Shown piece after piece: positions 34,936 through 43,281 of a stretch of DNA of 64,000 bases (positions are counted from its first letter, which is position 1; each line of letters opens with the position of its first letter). Origin of the DNA: Ktedonobacter sp. SOSP1-85 (GTDB lineage Bacteria > Chloroflexota > Ktedonobacteria > Ktedonobacterales > Ktedonobacteraceae); the NCBI RefSeq assembly GCF_016587415.1, contig NZ_BNJI01000001.1:1651501-1715500 (forward strand). Reading direction: 5' to 3'. Below the pieces are notes generated by a model. It was given only the letters and a program-made list of their open reading frames with translations. It did no database searches and had not been told where the DNA came from. The translations under genes were made by a program, and so were the position numbers.

Positions 34936-35292
34936 TCACGACAAAGCCTTAAAAAGTTCTTCAGTTTTGGCGGCCATAATAAAGTCATTGCGATGCAGGC
35001 CGCGAATGGCATGCGTCCACCATGCCACATCCACCAGGCCCCACTGGAGCGTAATGGCAGGATGATGTCCCTCTTGCTCTGCCAGGGCCCCTATCTTGTT
35101 TGTCAATTCCAGGGCGGTGGCAAAATCTTTGACCTTGTACCGGCGCTCCAGGTGCAGCACGCCCTCATGCTCAACAGTCGTCCAACCGGGAATTTCAGCG
35201 ATGTAGCTGTTGATCTCCTCGACGGTGGCACGAGGCGACTCCGCACGGCACGCCTCACATTTCATAGAAGCCAGTTCTGCCATCACAACCAT
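34936..35292 (-). CDS. phhB: Pterin-4a-carbinolamine dehydratase
   Basis: A 118-residue enzyme that dehydrates 4a-hydroxytetrahydropterin. The catalytic motif appears as EGHHPAITLQWGLVDVAWWTH (His-His-Pro, then W and WTH). An extra N-terminal CEAC pair (residues 12-15) is not part of the core fold. ATG 35292 or 35283 are both possible. It is followed, reading leftwards, by the 34825 inverted repeat. In bacteria lacking phenylalanine hydroxylase the role is uncertain. Confidence 0.9.
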   Translation of the reverse strand: MVVMAELASMKCEACRAESPRATVEEINSYIAEIPGWTTVEHEGVLHLERRYKVKDFATALELTNKIGALAEQEGHHPAITLQWGLVDVAWWTHAIRGLHRNDFIMAAKTEELFKALS

Positions 35293-35316
35293 CCTTTTCC
35301 TGTCCCGGGAACGTCG

Positions 35317-35565
35317 CTATTCAGCTTTTTTCTCTTCAAGCAACAATTTCTGCACGGCCTTGCCAGGGTTGGAGACTGCATTCACCTGGTCTTTCAGTTT
35401 TGAAAAGTCCTCGACTGGCACTTCGGCCATAAACTTATCTTTAGCCTGCTTGGCCTGACCTGCGGTTTTACCAGCACCATGCATAAACGAAGAGAGCGTC
35501 TTCGGGCCAAAGATAGCCAGCACGACCACGGCCAGAACCGCAAGCTCTAAGGGATGAAAACCCAT
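35317..35565 (-). CDS. tatA: Twin-arginine translocase subunit TatA/E family
   Basis: An 82-residue TatA-like protein: a short N-terminal membrane helix (LELAVLAVVVLAIFGP), the FG-P hinge, and then an amphipathic, Lys-rich helix. The full Tat system exports folded proteins; tatC is not in the window. AAAGGAG before the ATG at 35565 shows that the longer frame to 35652 is not used. It lies 24 bases upstream of the pterin dehydratase and in the same direction. Confidence 0.9.
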   Translation of the reverse strand: MGFHPLELAVLAVVVLAIFGPKTLSSFMHGAGKTAGQAKQAKDKFMAEVPVEDFSKLKDQVNAVSNPGKAVQKLLLEEKKAE

Positions 35566-35948
35566 TTTCAGACTCCTTTGTCGAGCGTCATGGGTCGATA
35601 GGCATACCCAGGTCTCGCTCTCGATGATCCTTCTATTTCCATATTCTACCATACTCTCCGTCGCTCATCCTGCAAAAATACTGCCCCAAATTGATAGAGG
35701 CACGCGTTCTCTTTTCACAGAGAGGGTACCTCTACCCAGCCCTTCCCCATACCCCCTACGCTGGGTAGGCCGACCGGTTCTCCCCCATGACGCCGGTCGG
35801 CCTCTCTTTCGCGGCACAGGTAAACTACATCACGCAAGACTACCAATTTGGCCTATCGTGCCAGAAATCGTATGTCATCTTTACTAAAGCATGGTATGAT
35901 AAGAAAATAGATCGGTCAGAAAGACACAAGAAAGAGCATACACACCAA

Positions 35949-36668
35949 ATGCCCGCATCGCCATTTAAAACACCTTCAAGGGGACAGGCCAGTTATCTGT
36001 CACCCGCTCATACAATCAATCCACGCTCGCCGTACACACAAGGTGGAAGCCTGGTGGGTGTCATCATTATCGCTATGCTCCTCTTCGCGCTCTCAGGACT
36101 GATCCTTGGTATGACCGTGGGCATCTTCCAGCACCTCAAAGGCCCACAAAAAAGCCCGCAAGCTATGGCCGCCACTACCCACATTACGGCGACCAGTACC
36201 CATACTGCCTCCGTCAACAAAGTTCCGCTCAACTGCCCCTTGATCGATCAGGGGGTCTACCAGGGCGTAGCCAATGGCGACGTCACATATACACTCTCGG
36301 CGCATGCCGTTGATAAATCTGGCACATGTACCAAATCTGGGAATGCCATTCACCAGAAAGGCATCACCTTCAGGCTCTGGCTGACAAAAGTTCCCAGTAA
36401 CAAACGCATCGATATTCCTGCATCTACCTGGTCAGACCTCAACAAGCTCCAGTCTCCTCTTGCACATGAGATCACCAACGGGCTCCAGTTCGATGCCACC
36501 ACGCCCCAGGTGCAAGCAAGCAATGATCAGGGACAGGGAACCTGGAAATTTGGCGTCTCGCCCGAGGTAAAGCCTGGGACCTACTACCTCGTTGTGCTGA
36601 CAGACTGGGATGGCACCTACGCCAACTGGACCTGGCTCTATTTCACGGTCAAAGCGGCTCACGCCTGA
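35949..36668 (+). CDS. Membrane-anchored hypothetical protein, paralogue 1
   Basis: A 239-residue protein of unknown family. A polar N-terminus precedes one membrane helix (VGVIIIAMLLFALSGLILGM, about residues 34-53), a Thr/Ser-rich linker and an extracytoplasmic domain. That domain has ITFRLWLTKVPS, then KPGTYYLVVLTDWDG, and ends in a WTWLYFTV strand. The last 120 residues align with the next gene (TCKLWLTKNP, QPGTYYLVYVVDWKG), so these are tandem paralogues. The start is the first methionine before the helix; the frame is open to 35787. Confidence 0.7.
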   Translation: MPASPFKTPSRGQASYLSPAHTINPRSPYTQGGSLVGVIIIAMLLFALSGLILGMTVGIFQHLKGPQKSPQAMAATTHITATSTHTASVNKVPLNCPLIDQGVYQGVANGDVTYTLSAHAVDKSGTCTKSGNAIHQKGITFRLWLTKVPSNKRIDIPASTWSDLNKLQSPLAHEITNGLQFDATTPQVQASNDQGQGTWKFGVSPEVKPGTYYLVVLTDWDGTYANWTWLYFTVKAAHA

Positions 36669-36870
36669 GCACACAAACGAGCAGAGCCACCTTGCTTCCC
36701 CCTATAAATGCCGCCAGCCTCACATTCTCATGAGTACACCCCCATTTTGGGCTATGCTTAGTCCTGTTTTATAATCCCCTTCTCGCCAGCATGGTATCAT
36801 GAATACGGATCAACAAAATATTTAGATATACGCACAGAGTATGTCATGAGAAGAAGAGAGCGCTTGCAGC

Positions 36871-37578
36871 ATGCAACAATATGATCGCAACAATCTACCA
36901 ACCACAGATACGCTCCGCACCAAGAGTCGTTCCCAGACAGTAATCACCACCGCCCTCTTGCTGTTTGCCATTACAGGCCTGCTTTCTGGCTTCACATTCA
37001 AGGCTATGAATCGCCCACCCAAAAGCACACCACCCACAACGAACATTACCAAACAATCTCCGGTTGCGACAAAAACACAGACTCCCACTTCCTCCCCTAC
37101 GACACAGCCTACAGTCGATGTAGCAGCAACGGGCCTGGGATGTCCAACAGCAACAATCGACCAGCCTACGCAAAAACCTGATGGAACAACCACCTACACA
37201 GCATCACTCCAGGCTGTGAGCAAAGGCACCAAAGGAGCAAATAAATGTCAAGGCGCCGACCTCAAAGCCACTGAGATTACGTGCAAACTCTGGCTTACCA
37301 AAAATCCAGATGATACTAACAAGGCCCTGACCAAAGATAGCTATGCACTTCTTAAGAAACTCGATAATCTGGGACAGCCAATTCCCAATGAGGAGCAGGG
37401 TGCCCTGGTCTTCTCCAGCAATACCCAACCGTTGCAGCCATGCCATAACGATGGGACCGCAAGCTGGCAGTACCAGGTCAGTACATCGGTCCAACCTGGT
37501 ACATACTATCTCGTCTACGTTGTTGACTGGAAGGGGCAACGCTTCAACTGGAGCTATATGCAAGTTACGATAGCCTAA
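36871..37578 (+). CDS. Membrane-anchored hypothetical protein, paralogue 2
   Basis: A 235-residue relative of the preceding gene: a helix at about 24-46 (VITTALLLFAITGLLSGF), a Pro/Thr-rich linker and the same C-terminal beta domain with two or more Cys. It is probably displayed outside the cell. It has the same strand and a 200-base gap from paralogue 1, and its stop is 5 bases from that of the converging purine nucleoside phosphorylase. The function is unknown. Confidence 0.7.
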   Translation: MQQYDRNNLPTTDTLRTKSRSQTVITTALLLFAITGLLSGFTFKAMNRPPKSTPPTTNITKQSPVATKTQTPTSSPTTQPTVDVAATGLGCPTATIDQPTQKPDGTTTYTASLQAVSKGTKGANKCQGADLKATEITCKLWLTKNPDDTNKALTKDSYALLKKLDNLGQPIPNEEQGALVFSSNTQPLQPCHNDGTASWQYQVSTSVQPGTYYLVYVVDWKGQRFNWSYMQVTIA

Positions 37579-37582
37579 TCGC

Positions 37583-38419
37583 TTATAGCAGGGCCAGCCT
37601 GCGCAAAATTCCTCGTGCCAGGGTGGCGAACTTCGGACGCGCGGCGTTCGCCACCTCCAGCACGCTCACATGATCTACCTCTTCTTGCTCCGCGCCCGTG
37701 GCGGTATTCGTAATCAAACTCATACCCAGGACACGCATCTCCATATGCCGGGCAATTACGGCCTCGGGCACCGTCGACATGCCCACAGCATCCGAGCCAA
37801 TCAGGCGCAGGAAGCGCAACTCGGCCTTGCTCTCAAACTGTGGACCTACAACCATGGTATAGACGCCCTCGTGCAACCGTAAGCCCGGAACATCCTGCGC
37901 CGCCTCACGTGCTAGCGCTCGTAACTCCGCGTTGTAAGCGTTGGCCACCGCCGGGAAGCGCACGCCAAAGCGCTCATCATTGGGTCCAACCAGAGGACTC
38001 ATCCCCACCATGCCCGGTAAGAAGATATGGTCGCTCATCAACATGACATCGCCCGGCTTATACTCGGGATTGACTCCACCGGCGGCATTGGTGACAATCA
38101 AGGTCTGCGCCCCCAACTGGTGCATGACACGCACAGGCAGCGTGATCTGGGTCGCGTTATAGCCCTCATAGAGGTGAAAGCGCCCCTGCATGATAACCAC
38201 AGGCACGCCTGCCAGGGTCCCAATAAGTAATTGACCTGCATGGCCAGTCACAGTCGAGCGCGCAAAGTGGGGTATTTCTTCGTAGGACAACGCTACGGCG
38301 TTCTCAATCTCTGTCGCCAGGTCTCCTAGCCCGGACCCCAAAATCAAGCCCACCAGGGGCTTCTGGGGCGCACGAGCTTGAATAGCTTCCGTCGCCTCCA
38401 TCATCTGTTCGTATATCAC
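37583..38419 (-). CDS. punA: Purine-nucleoside phosphorylase
   Basis: A 278-residue trimeric-type (PNP/MTAP class 2) enzyme splitting purine nucleosides with phosphate. ILGSGLGDLA binds phosphate, MQGRFHLYEGY and VTNAAGGVNPEY form the base pocket, and GADVIGMSTVPE is replaced by SDAVGMSTVPEAV as usual in the family. The GTG start has AAGGAG six bases ahead. It converges on the membrane paralogue and is divergent from the gene at 38794. Confidence 0.95.
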   Translation of the reverse strand: MIYEQMMEATEAIQARAPQKPLVGLILGSGLGDLATEIENAVALSYEEIPHFARSTVTGHAGQLLIGTLAGVPVVIMQGRFHLYEGYNATQITLPVRVMHQLGAQTLIVTNAAGGVNPEYKPGDVMLMSDHIFLPGMVGMSPLVGPNDERFGVRFPAVANAYNAELRALAREAAQDVPGLRLHEGVYTMVVGPQFESKAELRFLRLIGSDAVGMSTVPEAVIARHMEMRVLGMSLITNTATGAEQEEVDHVSVLEVANAARPKFATLARGILRRLALL

Positions 38420-38529
38420 AACTTGGCTCCTTTATTGTTTATCGTCTCTGTTCTTCCTCCCCCTTCCACTGCCATCCTCTGCTCTTATCTTCGCACAAGA
38501 TGCAACCCCTTACTTCGCGCCTGCGGCGC

Positions 38530-38596
38530 TCAAGGTAAGGTGTGTGCGTGTGCAAGAGCCCAGTGGGCTCTTGCACACGCACACACCTTACCTTGA
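38530..38596. repeat. 32-bp perfect hairpin in a divergent intergenic region
   Basis: 38530-38561 and 38565-38596 are exact complements with only a 3-base loop. It lies between two genes read away from each other, so a simple terminator role is unlikely. A TATAAT follows at 38688. Confidence 0.85.
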
Positions 38597-38793
38597 AGAA
38601 GAACTTGCGAGCCAGGGCAGAAGCCAAAGGGATTTGGAAAGCACCTCATACATGATGAGGCTCCTGCCGGGCCTCGCGAAAACGTGCTATAATGCACACA
38701 ACATCCAGTTTGATCAGAACCGTTTTCTACTCTATTGCATCGCACTGGCCACCAGGGAGGTGGCCGTGAAACGATAAGGAGACACGTTAGGAT

Positions 38794-39606
38794 ATGGCTA
38801 AACTGCATGATTTGTTTACGCAGGCACGCCGGGCGCGAAGTGGTAGCGGAATGGGCTTTTTGGGCAAAAGCAGAGCCGAATCCAAGGCGCACGCCGCCGC
38901 CATCGTCGTCGAGTTTCCCACGGTTAGCGCGGGCAGCGCGGAAGCAGCGCTCAAAGCCGGTGCCGATGGGCTGCTTTTTCAATGGGACGGCAAAGATAGC
39001 GCAGCTCTCTCCGCACTAAAGCAAGAGCTTGACGCTGCACGCTCCTACCAGGAGGATATAGTCCTCGGGCTGCACCTGGCTGGCAATGGCGAATCGCTCA
39101 ATGGCGAAGCTATTACCAGTATCAAAGAGCAGGGCTTCAATTACATCACGCTGCCATTAAATGCGCCAGCACACCTCCTGGCTCAGGAGTCTAAAGATGT
39201 AGAGAAGGTCGTCATCCTCCCCGTCCAAAATATTATGTCGCCGCTCCGCTCGGGCGATGTTTCACCATACTTTACTATTCGTAACCTGTCTGGACTCGAT
39301 GGCATTGCCGCGATTCTCCTGGACTTCGATATCGAGAAGCCATTTGGCTCCCTGAGCATCGAGGATATTCTCCATTACAATACCGTTCGTGGGTCCGTCC
39401 AGCATCCTGCCTTCATCCGTGTCGGTGGGCGCCTCAATGAGAACGATACCCGCACCCTCAAGGCTCTCAATGTCCAGGGTGTGGTGCTGGAAGCAGATAA
39501 GAGTCTGGAGACCACCCAGGAGCAGGTAAAAGCGCTCCGCGCCCTCCTGGAAAAGCTTCACGAGGAGAAGGGGGATTCCTCCTCACCGTTCTCGCTTCAA
39601 CGCTAA
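38794..39606 (+). CDS. Hypothetical TIM-barrel-like protein, 270 aa
   Basis: I cannot name the family. Alternating beta and alpha segments such as AAIVVEFPTVSAGSAEAALKA and VQGVVLEADKS suggest an aldolase-like barrel. The first methionine is followed by a basic stretch. TAAGGAGA lies 18 bases upstream and AGGAT closer. No signal peptide or membrane helix. It is flanked by long hairpins on both sides, so it is probably monocistronic. Confidence 0.72.
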   Translation: MAKLHDLFTQARRARSGSGMGFLGKSRAESKAHAAAIVVEFPTVSAGSAEAALKAGADGLLFQWDGKDSAALSALKQELDAARSYQEDIVLGLHLAGNGESLNGEAITSIKEQGFNYITLPLNAPAHLLAQESKDVEKVVILPVQNIMSPLRSGDVSPYFTIRNLSGLDGIAAILLDFDIEKPFGSLSIEDILHYNTVRGSVQHPAFIRVGGRLNENDTRTLKALNVQGVVLEADKSLETTQEQVKALRALLEKLHEEKGDSSSPFSLQR

Positions 39607-39646
39607 ATAAAAAGCGACTTCTCGCCACTACGTGGCTCGCAGGGTA

Positions 39647-39698
39647 GTAATGTGTTGATGGCAGGCTGGCTCACGCCAGCCTGCCATCAACACATTAC
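39647..39698. repeat. 24-bp perfect hairpin
   Basis: 39647-39670 with 39675-39698, 4-base loop, 40 bases after the stop of the 38794 gene. No T-run. Confidence 0.85.
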
Positions 39699-39715
39699 CC
39701 TATACGAAGCACCAC

Positions 39716-39761
39716 AAACAAATTGTAGGGTCTAAGCTAGCTTGGACCCTACAATTTGTTT
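39716..39761. repeat. 17-bp perfect hairpin related to the 34825 element
   Basis: 39716-39732 with 39745-39761, exact. It contains TGTAGGGTC/GACCCTACA as the 34825 repeat does. It sits just past the stop of the converging 39772 gene. Confidence 0.8.
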
Positions 39762-39771
39762 TCAATGGGAA

Positions 39772-40776
39772 TTATTTGCTGCCTGTGTCTACATGCTTCT
39801 CGTCAGGCAGAGCGATAGCGGGGACACGCGGGAGCGTTGATTGCCGCCAGAAGAGTTGCTTGCGCGGAATACGCCGTAGGAGGCCCCTGGTCGTTTCCCA
39901 GACCTGCTCAGGGCGTTCATTGTTGCGCCAGTAGTAATAGCAGGCGATCTCGTCTGGATCAGCGCTACATAATTTCTTAAAGGCGACCTCCAGCTCTGGC
40001 TCCTCCGCTTCACGCAGGTTATAGTTCTGTAACCAGAGCTGACTGCGCTTCTCCTGTCTCCTGGTCAGTTCAACGAGCTTGCGTCCCCATTCCTCAACCT
40101 TCGCGACATCCTCCCCCAATAATTGCCAGAAGAGATGGCAGCCCATCGTATCAAGCTCAGGAATAGTCGCCAACTCCTCCATCAATTCCAGGTCCTGGGG
40201 CAAGAGCACAATGGTCGTCGTGATCCTGGAGTTTATGCGCTTCACGGATTCAAACAGCTCACCAAAGAAGTCCACCATGGAGCGGCGCCGAAAGTGTTCC
40301 AGATCGGTAATATCTGGGCAGAGTGCACGACATACCGGGCAATAACAGGTAATCTCGGGGCCGCGCGGCTCATCGATCAGCAGGCCACTAATAGGGTAAT
40401 TCTTCAGGTAAAATTCGATCTCCCCCAGGAGCCAGGAGCGGAAGGGCTCATGATTGTAACAGGTCATCCCGTGGTGACGCCCATGCCGATCCTGCACACG
40501 CGATTGTGGATGCCGAAAGGTGTACCAGCTTGGCATATGTGAGGGGCCTGCAAAAAGATTGCCATAGCGCCCAAGGCTAAGGATGATTTTGAGACCAGCA
40601 TCCTGTGCCTGTCGTAACCCTCGCTCCAGATCCTTTCCCCAGCGCTGCTCCTCTTCTTCGTGAACGGCATAGACAATACTATTTGCCCCAGCCGCACGAA
40701 TCTGCTCAAAATCACGTTTAACCATCTCAGGGTGAAATAAAGGATGGAAATAGGCGACGGTAATATCCATTGACAT
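39772..40776 (-). CDS. Putative glycoside-hydrolase-like TIM-barrel protein
   Basis: A 334-residue protein. AYFHPLFHPEMVKRDFEQIRAAGANSIVY, LKIILSLGRYGN and ISGLLIDEPRG have the look of a hypothetical glycosidase barrel, with the Asp-Glu pair of IDEP a likely catalytic site. A Cys-x-Cys-x-x-Cys run after it (CYCPVCRALC) could bind a metal. GGAG five bases ahead favours ATG 40776. Cytoplasmic, with no signal peptide. The substrate is unknown. Confidence 0.68.
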   Translation of the reverse strand: MSMDITVAYFHPLFHPEMVKRDFEQIRAAGANSIVYAVHEEEEQRWGKDLERGLRQAQDAGLKIILSLGRYGNLFAGPSHMPSWYTFRHPQSRVQDRHGRHHGMTCYNHEPFRSWLLGEIEFYLKNYPISGLLIDEPRGPEITCYCPVCRALCPDITDLEHFRRRSMVDFFGELFESVKRINSRITTTIVLLPQDLELMEELATIPELDTMGCHLFWQLLGEDVAKVEEWGRKLVELTRRQEKRSQLWLQNYNLREAEEPELEVAFKKLCSADPDEIACYYYWRNNERPEQVWETTRGLLRRIPRKQLFWRQSTLPRVPAIALPDEKHVDTGSK

Positions 40777-40996
40777 CAAACTCCAGAAATAGGCATTCTA
40801 CGCGAAGCTCTACACAAGCCATCAATACATGTTTATGTCAGAGTATATCATAACCTCGCTCGTTTCATCTTATTAAAGGGGATTTCTAGGCTATCCACTA
40901 TAGCCAATGTTGCTTGCCTGTGCGCTTGCTCTTCTAAATGAGAAAACGATAAAACACCTCGCTTTTGCGATGCCTGAGCGAGCGCAGCAAAAAAGC

Positions 40997-41025
40997 TTGA
41001 CAATCACAGGCGTTCAAGGCACAAT
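40997..41025 (+). promoter_or_regulatory. Promoter of ispE, leaderless
   Basis: TTGACA, 17 bases, CACAAT; the -10 box ends six bases before ATG 41032, so transcription should start at the first codon. Confidence 0.7.
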
Positions 41026-41031
41026 GCAGGC

Positions 41032-41973
41032 ATGGGAAACGCATATACCACATCACAATCAACAGGCTACACTGGCTCGACGCCTGGGCGGACGCGCTTC
41101 GTTCAATCATACGCCAAAATTAATCTAACCCTCGATGTCCTGGGACGGCGCGCAGATGGCTTTCATGAGCTTGTCACGCTGATGCAAACACTAGATATTT
41201 ACGATACCATCTGTGTCAGCGAAATTGAGGAACCGCGAGTCGAGATTATCTGCTCACGACCAGAATTGAGCACGGCAGAGAATCTGATCGTGCGTGCCGT
41301 GCAGGCCGTGCGTCAGCGCCTCTCATTGGAGCATGGTTTTGTCATTGAGCACCAGAAGCGCGTTCCCGTGGCGGCTGGCCTGGGTGGTGGAAGCAGCAAT
41401 GCCGCCGCGACGCTGCTCCTGCTGAAAGAGGGCTGGGATCTGCCACTTTCGATGACTGAGCTGCATGAAATCGCCGCTGCCCTGGGTTCAGATGTCCCCT
41501 TCTTCCTGACCAGTGGCCTGGCCCTATGCGAGGGACGCGGCGAGCGCATCACGCCTCTTGCTCCCCACTGGCCACAGGCTATGCGCTGGCTCATTCTGCT
41601 CAAGCCAGCTATTAGCGTCTCAACCGCCCTGGTCTTTCGCAATCTCTCCCCTGCCGACTATAGCGATGGCGCCAGTAGCCGCAAAATACAGGACGCGCTC
41701 GCGCACAAGAGCAATTTCCAGCTTTCAGATCTGCATAACAGCCTCCAGCGTGGCGTGCTTGAACGCTATCCTGAAGTCACGCAGGCTCGTGAAGGTATGC
41801 TCCGGGCGGGTGCGGCCCATGTCTTTCTCTCTGGCAGCGGTCCCACACTCTTCGCACCCTTCGCACAATTGAGCAACGCTTCCCAGGTCTATCAACAATT
41901 GCTGGCGCAAGGCTACGAAGTCTACCTGACACGCGCCATTTATCCACAAGGAACAGAGGCGAGTTTCTTCTAG
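41032..41973 (+). CDS. ispE: 4-diphosphocytidyl-2-C-methyl-D-erythritol kinase
   Basis: A GHMP kinase that phosphorylates CDP-ME in the MEP route. 313 residues. SYAKINLTLDVLGRRADGFHEL at the start, the ATP loop PVAAGLGGGSSNAAAT, LGSDVPFF and VFLSGSGPTLFAPF are all present. An N-terminal extension of about 25 residues precedes the core. No ribosome binding site is seen, and the promoter position implies a leaderless mRNA. ispD and ispF lie 7 kb upstream on the same strand. Confidence 0.95.
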   Translation: MGNAYTTSQSTGYTGSTPGRTRFVQSYAKINLTLDVLGRRADGFHELVTLMQTLDIYDTICVSEIEEPRVEIICSRPELSTAENLIVRAVQAVRQRLSLEHGFVIEHQKRVPVAAGLGGGSSNAAATLLLLKEGWDLPLSMTELHEIAAALGSDVPFFLTSGLALCEGRGERITPLAPHWPQAMRWLILLKPAISVSTALVFRNLSPADYSDGASSRKIQDALAHKSNFQLSDLHNSLQRGVLERYPEVTQAREGMLRAGAAHVFLSGSGPTLFAPFAQLSNASQVYQQLLAQGYEVYLTRAIYPQGTEASFF

Positions 41974-42024
41974 GGCCTTCCCGACCACACCGGTCCCAAC
42001 TTCTCTCTCCAGTGAGCAGAAATC

Positions 42025-42051
42025 TGTTACAATAATGCCATTGCGGTAACA
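42025..42051. promoter_or_regulatory. 27-bp imperfect palindrome ahead of the GT9 operon
   Basis: TGTTAC at one end and GTAACA at the other, with AATG/CATT inside; it covers a possible -10 (TACAAT). A perfect GAACATGTTC follows at 42055-42064. Both could be operators. Confidence 0.4.
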
Positions 42052-42075
42052 AGAGAACATGTTCAATAACGACAT

Positions 42076-43281
42076 GTGTCGATAGAGAGAAGTTGGAGGT
42101 TTCCAGCCCTGCGTCAGCATATTATCAGTGCGCTTTGCACGCTTCTGCGCTTCCCATTTGCGCTTCTCGATTTATTTCGCGCTCCTTTCGTGCAACGCGC
42201 CAAAGAACATCCACGCTCCATTGTCATTATCAAACCTTGCTGTCTGGGTGACTTGATCATGACCACGCCTCTGCTGGAGGTACTACACCGAGCTTACCCT
42301 GAAGCACGTATCACCTATGTGGCGGGTTCCTGGTCAAAAGTCATCCCCGAGCACCATCCAGCCGTGGACGAGGTCATCGACTGTGGCACTGTTGGCATTC
42401 CTGGTCGCTACAGCCTGCGCGAATATAGGTCCTTTGCCCGTCGCCTGCGCGCCTCGCACTTTGATATGGCCTTCGTGCTTGATCGCTCGCCGATGCTGAC
42501 CCTGCTCCCCTGGCTCGCGGGCGTGCCAAGACGTGTTGGACCAGATAGCAAGGGGCGTGGCTTCTCCCTCACAGATCGCGTTCCAGTCTCATCCTCGCCT
42601 GAACACTTGCAGCACGAAGCCGATATCTACCTCGACCTGGCGCGTGCGCTAAAGCTTCCTATTGAGCAACCACACATGCGCTTTGTGCCTACGCCCCAGG
42701 AGCGCCAAACGGCGCAACACTACCAGGGAACACAGATCGCCGTCTTTGTCGGGGGTGGCAGTAATCCCGGCATGGATCTGACGGCCAAGCGCTGGCCTCT
42801 TGAGCGCTATCGTGCCCTGGTGCAGAAACTGATATGGGATCTGGGCGCGCGTGTCCTGCTTATTGGTGGTCCTGGCGATGCTCCACTGACCCAGCAATTG
42901 CTGGAAGACCTGGAGGTGCCTACGGGCAGCGTCCTGGACCTGGCTGGCAAGACCAGCATTGGCGAGCTGGCAGCACAACTCGAAGCCTGCTCGCTCTACA
43001 TTGGCAACGATAGCAGTCCCATGCACCTGGCCGCCGCCGTCGATATTCCCGTCATAGGCATCTTTGGACCAACCAGTCCCGAGGAGTATGGCCCCTATCC
43101 CACCAATGATCCCAGGCATATCGGCCTGTGGAAGCATCCCACGCGTCAGCCCTGCTTCTTCCTGGGCAAGATGCGCGAGTGCCAGAATTGCACCTGTATG
43201 CAAGCGATCACGGTGGAGGATGTCTGGGAGGCAGTTCAACGCCTGGTTCCTAGCAGCAGCGATCACGAGGTGCGCCCATGA
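42076..43281 (+). CDS. Glycosyltransferase family 9, copy 1
   Basis: A heptosyltransferase-like GT-B enzyme of 401 residues. CCLGDLIMTTPLLEVLHRAYPEA is the N-terminal signature; KRWPLERYRALV, IGNDSSPMHLAAA and GIFGPTSPEEYGPY form the sugar-nucleotide half. A GTG 42076 start is assumed; the ribosome binding site is unclear, and TTGGAGG inside the frame hints at a later one. It overlaps the next GT9 by four bases. In a cell without LPS these enzymes probably build other surface glycans. Confidence 0.9.
   Translation: MSIERSWRFPALRQHIISALCTLLRFPFALLDLFRAPFVQRAKEHPRSIVIIKPCCLGDLIMTTPLLEVLHRAYPEARITYVAGSWSKVIPEHHPAVDEVIDCGTVGIPGRYSLREYRSFARRLRASHFDMAFVLDRSPMLTLLPWLAGVPRRVGPDSKGRGFSLTDRVPVSSSPEHLQHEADIYLDLARALKLPIEQPHMRFVPTPQERQTAQHYQGTQIAVFVGGGSNPGMDLTAKRWPLERYRALVQKLIWDLGARVLLIGGPGDAPLTQQLLEDLEVPTGSVLDLAGKTSIGELAAQLEACSLYIGNDSSPMHLAAAVDIPVIGIFGPTSPEEYGPYPTNDPRHIGLWKHPTRQPCFFLGKMRECQNCTCMQAITVEDVWEAVQRLVPSSSDHEVRP

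Noticed and set aside
38530..38982. 150-codon minus-strand frame
   Set aside because: It runs through the hairpin and antisense to the gene at 38794.
40907..41128. 73-codon plus-strand frame
   Set aside because: It overlaps the ispE promoter and start in another frame.
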